Positions 16,531-23,837 of a DNA stretch of 35,417 nt are shown here, piece by piece. A program made the translations under genes and the position numbers. The notes under the pieces are model-generated. The model did not search any database and was not told where the DNA came from. It worked only from the letters and a program-made list of their open reading frames with translations. Position 1 is the stretch's first letter; every line of letters begins with the position of its first letter. The stretch spans positions 1 to 35,417 of the forward strand of contig JAPYWX010000002.1 of NCBI GenBank assembly GCA_028276145.1, given 5' to 3'. Source of the stretch: Spirochaetota bacterium (GTDB taxonomy: Bacteria; Spirochaetota; Brevinematia; DTOW01).

Positions 16531-16811
16531 TAGAGAGGCTTTGCCTCTCTACATTGAATAGATGCTTATGTGCTTAATAGCACATGTGCTTAATAGCACA
16601 TTCTTAATTGCTATGGCACTTCTCATTAAACATTGTTGAGTAGGGGGGAATATAAACCTTCTCTAATCAATTAGAGTGAGTGCTTATAGCACTTTTCAAT
16701 AAAAAACCTACAAAGTGTTGGGATGCTAGGTGTCCTAGCAAAAGATAAGGGCTGGTTGAGCTACTTAAAGTAGTTACCTAAAAAGAGAGTTAGGAGAGGC
16801 TAACGCCTCTC
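16531..16811. repeat. Intergenic short-hairpin array F (divergent gap fecR / PASTA)
   Basis: The 389-bp gap 16465-16853 has no supported gene. Hairpins are an AGAGAGGCTTTGCCTCTCT stem (16531-16551 with the outer T-A pair) and two exactly adjacent 16-bp copies of TGTGCTTAATAGCACA (16569-16584, 16585-16600). AGTGCTTATAGCACT (16679-16693), GCTAGGTGTCCTAGC (16725-16739) and GAGAGGCTAACGCCTCTC (16794-16811) follow. The stretch 16679-16724 also matches the longer unit at 35317-35361. Confidence 0.85.
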
Positions 16812-16817
16812 TTTAAA

Positions 16818-16845
16818 TTGTATAGAAAGTTTGGGAACATATAAA
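16818..16845 (+). promoter_or_regulatory. Promoter of the PASTA-rpe-hisZ operon
   Basis: TTGTAT (16818-16823) and TATAAA (16840-16845) have a 16-nt spacer and lie 14 nt before ATG 16860. The leader would be only about 7 nt. Confidence 0.5.
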
Positions 16846-16859
16846 CTTATGTATTGAGT

Positions 16860-17957
16860 ATGAGTTTTTTTAAGAGGGTAGGTTATTTTTTGTTGGATGT
16901 TCTTGAGAGAGTTGGGATTTTCTTGTGGGGAGTTCTTTCAAAAGTTTTTAACAAAATCTACGAATTTTTCTTGTTTGTTGTCGGCTTAGATAAAGAGGTT
17001 GATTTTTTTTCTAATGAATCTAGGAAGTTTGTTTTGATTCTTTCGTTTTCTTTCCTCGTTTTTGTTGTGTTTTTCTTTTTGGTTTTGGCTATTTCGCTTA
17101 CACCTGCTAGTATAACTGTGGTTCCGAATGTTGTGAACTTGGATATACTTGATGCTTTGTCTGAGGTAGAGAGGGCTGGGCTTTTTGTTAGCGTTGATTA
17201 TGTAATTTCTACTAATGTTCCTAGGGGAGTAGTAATTAGGCAAATTCCATCGCCTGGTAGTAAAGTTAGAGAGGGAAAGGTAATCAAACTTTTTGTTAGT
17301 GTTGGTTCTGGTGAGGTTATTTTACCTGACTTTTCAGGCAAGCCTGCTGATGATGTGAGAGCTTACCTTTCATCGAAGGGTATTAGGGTTAGCCTGGAGT
17401 ATGTGCAGTCAGGTAACGCCAATGAAGGAACTGTAATAAGAACTTTTCCATCTTCTGGTACTAAGGTTAAGCCGGGAGATATGGTAACTGTGTATGTTGC
17501 TACAGGTTTTTCTTCTATGCCCATGCCTAACATTATTGAGATGTCATGGGACCAGGTTTTGTTAATTTTTGCATCTAAGGGAATAAATGTTACGATAAAT
17601 AATGTTTTAACTACGGATCCTGATAAGGATGGTAAAGTTGTTGACCAAATGCCAAAAGAAGGTGATATAGTTTCATCTAATGTTAATGTTCAAGCTTTTG
17701 TGGCTGTTTTCGGTAATGAGGATGTCGTTAAGAACACGAAGTTCTTGCTTTATTCTCTTGACTTGAGAAGTCTTTATAATGTTGAAGGTGTGAATTATTT
17801 TATTGTCAAGGTTGTTGTTAGTGATTCTCAGGGGCAGAGAGTTATAACTAAAGAATATCAGGAACTTACAAAATTGGTTTTACCTTTGAGAATACAAGGA
17901 ATCGGAAATGTGAAAGTTTATATTAATGATACTCTTGTGAAGGAAAGCACACTATGA
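16860..17957 (+). CDS. Membrane protein with three PASTA domains
   Basis: 365 residues from ATG 16860 (a TTG at 16854 in the same frame is possible). It has a short cytoplasmic segment with an amphipathic start, one membrane helix (about 57-78), and then three PASTA repeats outside the membrane (about 86-149, 153-215 and 220-284). These are marked by VVPNVVNLDILDALSEVERA, ILPDFSGKPADDVRAYLSSK and MPMPNIIEMSWDQVLLIFAS, each followed by a PxxGxKVxxG-type turn. A beta-rich tail of about 75 residues follows. PASTA domains bind peptidoglycan, and there is no kinase or transpeptidase domain attached. The gene overlaps rpe by 4 nt (ATGA). Confidence 0.88.
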   Translation: MSFFKRVGYFLLDVLERVGIFLWGVLSKVFNKIYEFFLFVVGLDKEVDFFSNESRKFVLILSFSFLVFVVFFFLVLAISLTPASITVVPNVVNLDILDALSEVERAGLFVSVDYVISTNVPRGVVIRQIPSPGSKVREGKVIKLFVSVGSGEVILPDFSGKPADDVRAYLSSKGIRVSLEYVQSGNANEGTVIRTFPSSGTKVKPGDMVTVYVATGFSSMPMPNIIEMSWDQVLLIFASKGINVTINNVLTTDPDKDGKVVDQMPKEGDIVSSNVNVQAFVAVFGNEDVVKNTKFLLYSLDLRSLYNVEGVNYFIVKVVVSDSQGQRVITKEYQELTKLVLPLRIQGIGNVKVYINDTLVKESTL

Positions 17958-18622
17958 GTAAGATAAAGATGGCTCCTTCTATATTTGCTGCTAATTTCTT
18001 AAATCTCGGTGAGGAGATAGATAGGCTTGAGAAGTTGGGAGTGGATTATATCCATTATGATATAATGGATAATCATTTTGTACCTAATATAAGCTTTGGT
18101 CCTTTGGTTGTTGAAACTATAAGTAAAAGCACTAGTATAAAGGGCGATGTGCACTTGATGATCGATTTGTCTAAAGATGTAGTTTCTAGGTTCTTCGTTA
18201 AAGGAATAGAAATAATAACTGTTCATATTGAGGCTGATGGTTTTTCAAGGGAGCTATGTGAGTTCATAAAGGAAAATGGCTTTAGGTTAGGATTAGCGAT
18301 AAAACCTAAGACGGAAGTTGAGGCTGTTATTCCTTATTTAGATATAGTTGATATGGTGTTGGTTATGACGGTTGAACCGGGTTTTTCGGGTCAGAAACTG
18401 ATTCAGGAAACTATACCCAAGGTTAGGAAAGTTAGAGACTTGATTTCTGGCTTGGGTAGAGAAGTAGAAATAGAGGTAGATGGTGGGGTTAATATTGATA
18501 ATGCTAGTGAGTTAGTGGAAAATGGTGCTAATGTATTGGTGATGGGTAGTTTCTTTTTCTCGGGTAATAATGGTGAGAAGGTTGTTAACTTTTTGAGGGG
18601 GATTCATGAAAAGGTTTCTTAG
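17954..18622 (+). CDS. rpe: Ribulose-phosphate 3-epimerase
   Basis: 222 residues, full length. It interconverts ribulose 5-phosphate and xylulose 5-phosphate in the pentose phosphate pathway. The TIM-barrel signatures are complete: APSIFAANFLNLGEEI, YIHYDIMDNHFVPNISFGP, DVHLMI, MTVEPGFSGQ, EVDGGVN and NVLVMGSFFF near the phosphate site. Metal and catalytic histidines and aspartates of these motifs are present. Its ATG overlaps the PASTA stop, and its end overlaps hisZ by 17 nt, so the three are translationally coupled. Confidence 0.96.
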   Translation: MSKIKMAPSIFAANFLNLGEEIDRLEKLGVDYIHYDIMDNHFVPNISFGPLVVETISKSTSIKGDVHLMIDLSKDVVSRFFVKGIEIITVHIEADGFSRELCEFIKENGFRLGLAIKPKTEVEAVIPYLDIVDMVLVMTVEPGFSGQKLIQETIPKVRKVRDLISGLGREVEIEVDGGVNIDNASELVENGANVLVMGSFFFSGNNGEKVVNFLRGIHEKVS

Positions 18623-19544
18623 GTCTATTATACTGTCAAAGCATAATGTAATAGGTGCTCCTAGCGGATTTTCTTTTAAGCAGAGGAATTGCTTAGAAAT
18701 TTTCAATCACCTTTCGGAGATAGTTGAATCTGAAGGATTCAACTACATAGATACACCTATGTTTGATTTCTTTGAGGTTTATGAAAGAACTTTGGGCACT
18801 TATTCAACTAAAGAATTGTTTGTTGTTAAGGATGAGAGCAATGAGTTTCTCGTTCCTAGGTATGATATAACAACTCAGATAGTGAGGTTTTTGGGACCAA
18901 GGATAAATGATGTTAAGCTTCCTGTTAAGCTTTATTACTTTGGTGATGTTTTCAGGGCTCCTGATTCAGAGTGGCACAGAAAGCAGATAAAGCAGTTTGG
19001 TGTTGAGATAATTGGTTCTTCTAACGAAGAAGAGATAGTATCACTTCTTAAAAAGCTACTGGAAAAACTCAGAGAATTGAAAGTTATTGGTGAATACATA
19101 GTCGTTTTTAACTTTACTGTAGTTTTGGATAAGTTAACGGAAGGCTTTGACGCTGAAGACAAAGAATTGTTTATTGAACTCTTGAGAGTTAGGGACCTAA
19201 CATCTATTTTAAAAGTTTTTGGTGAAAAGGGTAAAGAGATTTCAGAAATTTTTAAAGAGTTTCTAAGGAGGAGTTCTGAGGATGTCCTAAAGCTCGTTTT
19301 AAGCAAGATTGGGGCATATGATAATGTTAATAAGGGTTTCCAGGCTATGAGAGCATGTTTTGGTGATAGGATATTGTTTGACCCTCTGCTAGTTCCTCAA
19401 ATGAATTACTACAATGGTGTATATTTTGTTGTTTATACCTCTAACTCCAATGACCCAATTGCTTCTGGTGGTAGGTATGATAGCCTAACTCAGAAGTTTG
19501 GCTACTCTCAGAGTGCTATGGGATTCGCTATAGATATACCTTAG
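18606..19544 (+). CDS. hisZ: ATP phosphoribosyltransferase regulatory subunit HisZ (HisRS-like)
   Basis: 312 residues, the length of HisZ and too short for histidyl-tRNA synthetase, with no C-terminal anticodon-binding domain. HisZ joins the short form of HisG in the first step of histidine synthesis. Class II synthetase motif 2 is KLYYFGDVFRAPDSEWHRKQ, continuing IKQFGVEIIG. Motif 3 is ASGGRYDSL followed by AMGFAIDI. GAGGGGG lies before the ATG, inside rpe. No other his gene is in the window. A HisRS paralogue of another role cannot be excluded. It ends in a TTAG overlap with the stop of dapA. Confidence 0.82.
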   Translation: MKRFLRSIILSKHNVIGAPSGFSFKQRNCLEIFNHLSEIVESEGFNYIDTPMFDFFEVYERTLGTYSTKELFVVKDESNEFLVPRYDITTQIVRFLGPRINDVKLPVKLYYFGDVFRAPDSEWHRKQIKQFGVEIIGSSNEEEIVSLLKKLLEKLRELKVIGEYIVVFNFTVVLDKLTEGFDAEDKELFIELLRVRDLTSILKVFGEKGKEISEIFKEFLRRSSEDVLKLVLSKIGAYDNVNKGFQAMRACFGDRILFDPLLVPQMNYYNGVYFVVYTSNSNDPIASGGRYDSLTQKFGYSQSAMGFAIDIP

Positions 19545-20434
19545 GATATTAGCCCGTAAGCTCTCATTGCCTCTTTTAGCTTCTCTACATTAGGAGGTGT
19601 GAGTTCTGTTAGAGGCAGTCTTAGGCTGCCGTCTTTTATTATTCCAGCGATTTCCATCGCTTTCTTTATAGGTATTGGGTTAGTTTCTAAGAAGAGTGCT
19701 CTGTTTAGAATCTGAAGTTTTCTATCTAATTGCTCTGCTCTTTTTACGTCTCCGTTTAGGTATGAGTTTATCATGTCAGAGACATCTTTGGGTACTAAGT
19801 TGGCAGTTACTGATATGCTTCCTACGCCACCAATTTTTAGAATTGGTAGGTTTATTCCATCGTCGCCTGATATTAGCAAGAAATCAGGTTTATCAACGAA
19901 CTCTAGGATATCCATACATTGTTTTATGTTTCCTGATGCCTCTTTTACTCCTATTACATTTGGGTTTCTTTTGACTATTTCTGCTAGGGTTTTCGGTTCA
20001 ATGTTTATTACTGTTCTTGATGGTACGTTATAGGCGATTATTGGGAAACCTCCGGTTTCTTTTGAAATTGCTGTAAAATGTTCAATTAGACCGTTTTGAG
20101 TTGGTTTGTTGTAGTAAGGAGCTATTACCAGAGCTGCATCAGCTTTGCTCTTCTTAGCTTCGTTTGTTAGGTAGATAGACTCTTGGGTGGAGTTTGTACC
20201 TGTTCCTGCTATGACTGGTATTCTACCTCTGACTTTCTTTACGACGAAATCAACGACTTTGGTATGTTCTTCGAATGAAAGTGTTGGGGATTCACCAGTT
20301 GTTCCGCATGCTACTATTACATTTGTACCGTTTTGGATATGCCATTCTATCAGGTACTCTAAGGTCTCGTAATCAACTTCCTTTTGAGGTCCCTTGAAGG
20401 GTGTTATTATTGCAACCATTGAACCTTTGAACAT
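19541..20434 (-). CDS. dapA: 4-hydroxy-tetrahydrodipicolinate synthase
   Basis: 297 residues from ATG 20434. The upstream GTG at 20449 is rejected because TGGAGGAAG lies 5 nt before the ATG. DapA condenses pyruvate with aspartate semialdehyde on the way to lysine and diaminopimelate for peptidoglycan. Key motifs are ACGTTGESPTLSFEEH, YNVPSRT with catalytic Y135, and GVKEASGN with Schiff-base lysine K164. The barrel start MVAIITPF is typical. It is a single gene, and no dapB neighbour is seen. It shares its stop region with hisZ (4-nt overlap). Confidence 0.96.
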   Translation of the reverse strand: MFKGSMVAIITPFKGPQKEVDYETLEYLIEWHIQNGTNVIVACGTTGESPTLSFEEHTKVVDFVVKKVRGRIPVIAGTGTNSTQESIYLTNEAKKSKADAALVIAPYYNKPTQNGLIEHFTAISKETGGFPIIAYNVPSRTVINIEPKTLAEIVKRNPNVIGVKEASGNIKQCMDILEFVDKPDFLLISGDDGINLPILKIGGVGSISVTANLVPKDVSDMINSYLNGDVKRAEQLDRKLQILNRALFLETNPIPIKKAMEIAGIIKDGSLRLPLTELTPPNVEKLKEAMRAYGLIS

Positions 20435-20533
20435 ATTCTTCCTCCACACACAACAAAAATGTTAAATAATTCAAATTCGTTATTCAAGAAAAGTAGATTA
20501 GTAAGGGAGGCTTTGCATCCTTTTTATTTTAAA

Positions 20534-20823
20534 AGAGGCAAATCCTCTCTTCACTCTCTAGATAAGAAAGTGCTATTAAGCACTAAGTGCTATGAAGCAC
20601 AACGTGCTATTAAGCACCTCATTAAGAAAGTGCTAATAAGCACTCGTTGGAAAGCTTCACTTTCCAACACCTTTTTTCATCGGAGAATACAAGCTAGCAC
20701 TTGAAAATGTGTTATGAACACCTTTAAGCACTCAAATAATTAAGAAAGTGTCTTAGACACAAGTGTCTTAGACACAAGTGCCTTAGGCACAAGTGCTACT
20801 TAGCGTGAAGTGCTATTAAGCAC
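20534..20823. repeat. Intergenic short-hairpin array G with covarying 15-bp tandem units
   Basis: This lies in the 500-bp divergent gap 20435-20934, which apart from a possible 8-codon ORF (20851-20877) has no supported gene. First comes AGAGG/CCTCT (20534-20548). GTGCT-type hairpins follow at 20569-20584, 20587-20600, 20604-20617 and 20629-20644. A GTTGGAAAG/CTTTCCAAC stem (20646-20668) is followed by CTTTTTT. GTGTTATGAACAC is at 20709-20721. Then come 15-bp-period units starting at 20748, 20763, 20778 and 20793: GTGTCTTAGACAC twice, GTGCCTTAGGCAC, and a decayed GTGCTACTTAGCGT. GTGCTATTAAGCAC (20810-20823) closes the array. Confidence 0.9.
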
Positions 20824-20850
20824 AGTACTATAAGCACTTAAGGAGGTATT

Positions 20851-20877
20851 ATGATGGCTTTGAGGAATTTGGTTTAG
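20851..20877 (+). CDS. Possible 8-codon peptide or relic start with perfect Shine-Dalgarno
   Basis: AAGGAGGT (20840-20847) is the best ribosome site in the window, and an ATG follows 3 nt later. The frame encodes only MMALRNLV and then stops. It lies 57 nt before the next gene, between the hairpin array and that gene's promoter. It may be a leader peptide, the remnant of a lost gene, or chance. Confidence 0.3.
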   Translation: MMALRNLV

Positions 20878-20895
20878 TGGTTCCAGTTTTTTAGT

Positions 20896-20925
20896 TTGTA
20901 TTTCATTATTTTAGCTTTGTAAAAT
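20896..20925 (+). promoter_or_regulatory. Promoter of the gene at 20935
   Basis: TTGTAT (20896-20901) and TAAAAT (20920-20925) have an 18-nt spacer. The -10 ends 9 nt before the ATG and there is no ribosome site, so this is a probable leaderless start. Confidence 0.55.
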
Positions 20926-20934
20926 TTCATTGGT

Positions 20935-21795
20935 ATGCAAATAAAAATTGATGAAGCTCTTAGGGTGATTGAAAAATATGGTGGTTCAGTTCCTGTAATA
21001 TACCAGAGAGATATAAGGTTTGTTGATAAAGTAACTAAGCACGAGATTAGATTTTTCCAGGGAACAACTTTTGATTTTGACCATTATGATGTTCTTTTGA
21101 GAAATGGAATAGACAAGATAGATGTGGTATATTCAGAACTTTTGTTTGCTAAGCTTGTTAGTTTATTCCCACAGACTTACAGGTTACCGTTTGCCACTAA
21201 GAGTTTTATAGATTTTGATAGGTACATTTCGGCGATAGACGATGCTAACAGGTTGTCCAAAAGGAAAAGAACCGTTTTTTCTGCTATGGAGATATTTAGT
21301 AGAGGGGAAGTTATTATTGGTTATAACGAAGAAATTTCCTTTGAGAAGTGGAATAGGATAAAGGGTAGTATTGATAGGAAGGCTGAAATAAGTTTTTATA
21401 GTTCTGAAAGAGGGCTTCTGCTTGTTACATTCATGAAGGCTACTGATAGTAACTATCTCCAGAAGTTTTTTATGCACTCAGAGGCTGTTGCATTGTTTGT
21501 TGAGAAGATTAAGAAAGAAGGTATCATTTTATCGCCAGATTTTTACTCTGATACAGATGTTTATACTGCTACATCTGAAGAGGAAGCATTTTCAAAGTAT
21601 GTCAACACCAATGTAAGACTTGTTGTAATAGTTGACTCAAACATAACGGAGAGCTACAAGAACCTTATAGTCAAACTTAGAACTTATGATAGATTTGTTA
21701 GGATAAGTGCTATTACTAGTTTGTCGCCAGCTAATGAATTGGAAGTACTCAAGGCTATAAAAAAATCCTACCTCACGGATAACTTTTTAGAGTGA
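20935..21795 (+). CDS. Conserved-looking cytoplasmic protein, function unknown
   Basis: 286 residues without a signal peptide or membrane segment. I do not recognise the family. It has two mixed alpha/beta parts. The first is about 1-200, with a charged KRDIRFVDKVTKHEIRFFQG-like start (exact text YQRDIRFVDKVTKHEIRFF) and an FVEKIKKEGI helix. The second is a C-terminal part (about 215-286) whose VRLVVIVDSNITESYKNLIV, then RFVRISAITS and LEVLKAIKKS read like a small Rossmann or receiver-like fold. No active-site motif stands out. It leads a run with corA, an ABC permease and queA, but a separate promoter precedes corA. Confidence 0.75.
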   Translation: MQIKIDEALRVIEKYGGSVPVIYQRDIRFVDKVTKHEIRFFQGTTFDFDHYDVLLRNGIDKIDVVYSELLFAKLVSLFPQTYRLPFATKSFIDFDRYISAIDDANRLSKRKRTVFSAMEIFSRGEVIIGYNEEISFEKWNRIKGSIDRKAEISFYSSERGLLLVTFMKATDSNYLQKFFMHSEAVALFVEKIKKEGIILSPDFYSDTDVYTATSEEEAFSKYVNTNVRLVVIVDSNITESYKNLIVKLRTYDRFVRISAITSLSPANELEVLKAIKKSYLTDNFLE

Positions 21796-21834
21796 GAGAC
21801 GAAGTTTACCTTGGTTCTTCTGCTAATTGTTAAT

Positions 21835-21864
21835 TTGTTTCAGTTTTCTTGTCGGTTTTATAAT
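21835..21864 (+). promoter_or_regulatory. Promoter of corA
   Basis: TTGTTT (21835-21840) and a perfect TATAAT (21859-21864) have an 18-nt spacer. The leader to ATG 21890 would be about 18-20 nt, without a clear ribosome site. Confidence 0.55.
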
Positions 21865-21889
21865 TTCTGAGAATTTTTGATAGTTTTCT

Positions 21890-22843
21890 ATGATAAAGTA
21901 TTATGAAATTGTGAATGGCATAGCTAAGGTTTCTGATAATCCTTTATCGCCTATTAAAATTTTCATAGAACCATCAGAAAATGAACTAGAGTTAATAAAG
22001 CAGATGGGGATAAGTGAACACGATATAAATTCTGCTTTTGACCCTGAAGAGATTTCTCGTTTGGAAATTTACGAAACTGGTGAGGTTTTCATAATATGGA
22101 AAATACCAAAAAATTACTCTCACAACGGGCAACTGGTATTCAATGTTTCCTCCATAGGTATCTTTATTTCGGGTAACAATATCGTTATTATCTCACCTGA
22201 TGAAGTTGGTTTTTTTGAGTCTAAGTATTTTAGAAACATAGCCACAACATACGATATTCTTCTTTCGCTTATTCATTCAACTATAAGCCACTACTATGGG
22301 CATTTGAGGGGAATAAAGCTTATTTCGTCTGAGATAGAGGAGAAACTTACTACTTCGCTTGATAACACTTATCTTCTGTATATGTTCAATTTGAGCGAAA
22401 GTTTGGTTTACTACCTTAACTCCTTAAATTCTAATTTAGGGGTGCTGATAAAGTTAAAAGAAAATTCTAGTAAGTTAGGTTTTTCAAAAAGTCATGTGGA
22501 GAGGATAAAGGACCTTATAATAGACCAAAAGCAATGTTATAGGCAGGCTAGAATACTTTCAATGGTTTTGTCAGAGTTGATGGACGCTAGAGCTAGCATT
22601 GTTAACAATAACATGAACATTTTGATAAAAAACCTGACAATAATCAATGTTGTTATGCTACCGCTTAACCTTATAGCTAGTATTGGTGGTATGTCTGAAT
22701 ATTCGATGATGACAGAGGGGATACCTTGGCCCATATCGTACGGTTTGTTCATTCTAGGAATGATAGTTTTGGGTGTTCTTATAACTATAGGAATCAACAA
22801 GTATATAGATAGGTTCATGAGTAAAGCGGTAAAAAGGAAGTAG
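21890..22843 (+). CDS. corA: CorA-family divalent metal ion transporter
   Basis: 317 residues, the normal CorA size. CorA forms pentameric channels for Mg2+ (or Co2+/Ni2+) in the inner membrane. It has an N-terminal alpha/beta cytoplasmic funnel (about 1-240), a long stalk helix, and two C-terminal membrane helices (about 248-266 and 281-305). The family GMN selectivity motif is replaced by GMS (267-269, in IGGMSEYSMMTEGIPW), so ion choice may differ from textbook CorA. The basic tail KYIDRFMSKAVKRK fits the inside-positive C-terminus. The ABC permease follows after 10 nt. Confidence 0.9.
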   Translation: MIKYYEIVNGIAKVSDNPLSPIKIFIEPSENELELIKQMGISEHDINSAFDPEEISRLEIYETGEVFIIWKIPKNYSHNGQLVFNVSSIGIFISGNNIVIISPDEVGFFESKYFRNIATTYDILLSLIHSTISHYYGHLRGIKLISSEIEEKLTTSLDNTYLLYMFNLSESLVYYLNSLNSNLGVLIKLKENSSKLGFSKSHVERIKDLIIDQKQCYRQARILSMVLSELMDARASIVNNNMNILIKNLTIINVVMLPLNLIASIGGMSEYSMMTEGIPWPISYGLFILGMIVLGVLITIGINKYIDRFMSKAVKRK

Positions 22844-22853
22844 TTCGAGGTTT

Positions 22854-23828
22854 ATGCTTTGGTATGTTATTAAGAGAACTATTTTGATTATTCCGACTTT
22901 CATAGGTATAACTCTTGTTATATTCTTGGTTGTACATCTTGCACCTGGTGACCCAATAAGAGGTATGATAGGGGAAATGAGTTCAAAGCTCTCACCTGAA
23001 GCTTACGAACTTTTTAAAAAGACCTATGGTTTGGATAAGCCAATACTTGAAAGGTATATAGTCTGGCTAGGAAATTTCCTAACTTTTAATTTTGGCAATT
23101 CCTTCCAGTATGGCAAGGGGGTAGGTGAACTAATACTTGATAGATTACCTGTTACCATAACGATAAATATTTTTGCTAACTTGATAGTTTTGATATTTGG
23201 GGTAACTATAGGTGTCTTGGCGGGGATATATAGAGGTAAGCTTTTTGATAAAGTGTCAAGTGTCGTTCTTTTTGGGTTGTACTCTCTTTTTGAGCCATGG
23301 GTGGCCCTCATGCTTATACTTGTTTTTTCAATTAATTTAGGTATTTTCCCAATTGGTGGCTTCACCTCTATAAACTTTGACCAAATGAATTTCTTTGAGA
23401 AAGTTGCGGATGTAATGAATCATATTGCTTTGCCCGTTATTGTTCTTTCTTATGCTGGTATTGCCTTCGTTGCCAAAATTGTTAGAACTTCAGTAATAGA
23501 GGTTAGTAACCAGGAATATGTTAAATTTGCCAGAGCCTTGGGGGTAGATGAAAAAACTATAAGAAGGCATTACATACTAAGGAATAGCTTAATACCTGTT
23601 ATAACGATATTCAGTACGGTTTTGCCTTCTCTTATCGCTGGTAGCGTTATAATTGAAAAAATCTTTTCACTGCCGGGAATAGGACAGCTTTTCTATTCTG
23701 CTGTGTTTTCTAGGGATTACCCTGTTGTTATGGGATTAAGTGCTATCTCGGCACTTCTAACGCTGATAAGTTTGTTGATAGCAGATTTGCTCTATGCTGT
23801 AGTTGACCCAAGAATAAGGTATGAGTAG
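22854..23828 (+). CDS. ABC transporter permease, DppB/OppB family
   Basis: 324 residues with six membrane segments. This family forms one half of the membrane channel of peptide (or nickel or sugar) importers. Signature parts are MLWYVIKRTILIIPTFIGIT, HLAPGDPIRG, YGLDKPILERYIVWLGNFL, the EAA loop YVKFARALGVDEKTIRRHYI with LRNSLIPVIT, and IEKIFSLPGIGQLFY. The usual partners (DppC-like permease, two ATPases, binding protein) are not adjacent. queA follows after 9 nt, so an isolated permease is embedded among unrelated genes. Confidence 0.93.
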   Translation: MLWYVIKRTILIIPTFIGITLVIFLVVHLAPGDPIRGMIGEMSSKLSPEAYELFKKTYGLDKPILERYIVWLGNFLTFNFGNSFQYGKGVGELILDRLPVTITINIFANLIVLIFGVTIGVLAGIYRGKLFDKVSSVVLFGLYSLFEPWVALMLILVFSINLGIFPIGGFTSINFDQMNFFEKVADVMNHIALPVIVLSYAGIAFVAKIVRTSVIEVSNQEYVKFARALGVDEKTIRRHYILRNSLIPVITIFSTVLPSLIAGSVIIEKIFSLPGIGQLFYSAVFSRDYPVVMGLSAISALLTLISLLIADLLYAVVDPRIRYE

Positions 23829-23837
23829 GTTAGTGTT

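Noticed and set aside
5834..16811. All hairpins as ordinary intrinsic terminators
   Set aside because: Most lie upstream of both flanking genes and few are followed by a T-run; only some (for example 20646-20677) look terminator-like.
20748..20823. CRISPR-like short tandem repeats
   Set aside because: Units are 13-17 bp, mostly self-complementary and directly adjacent, with no unique spacers and no cas genes.
23829..23837. A preQ1 riboswitch before queA
   Set aside because: Only 9 nt separate queA from the permease gene, and nothing aptamer-like is seen near the operon start.
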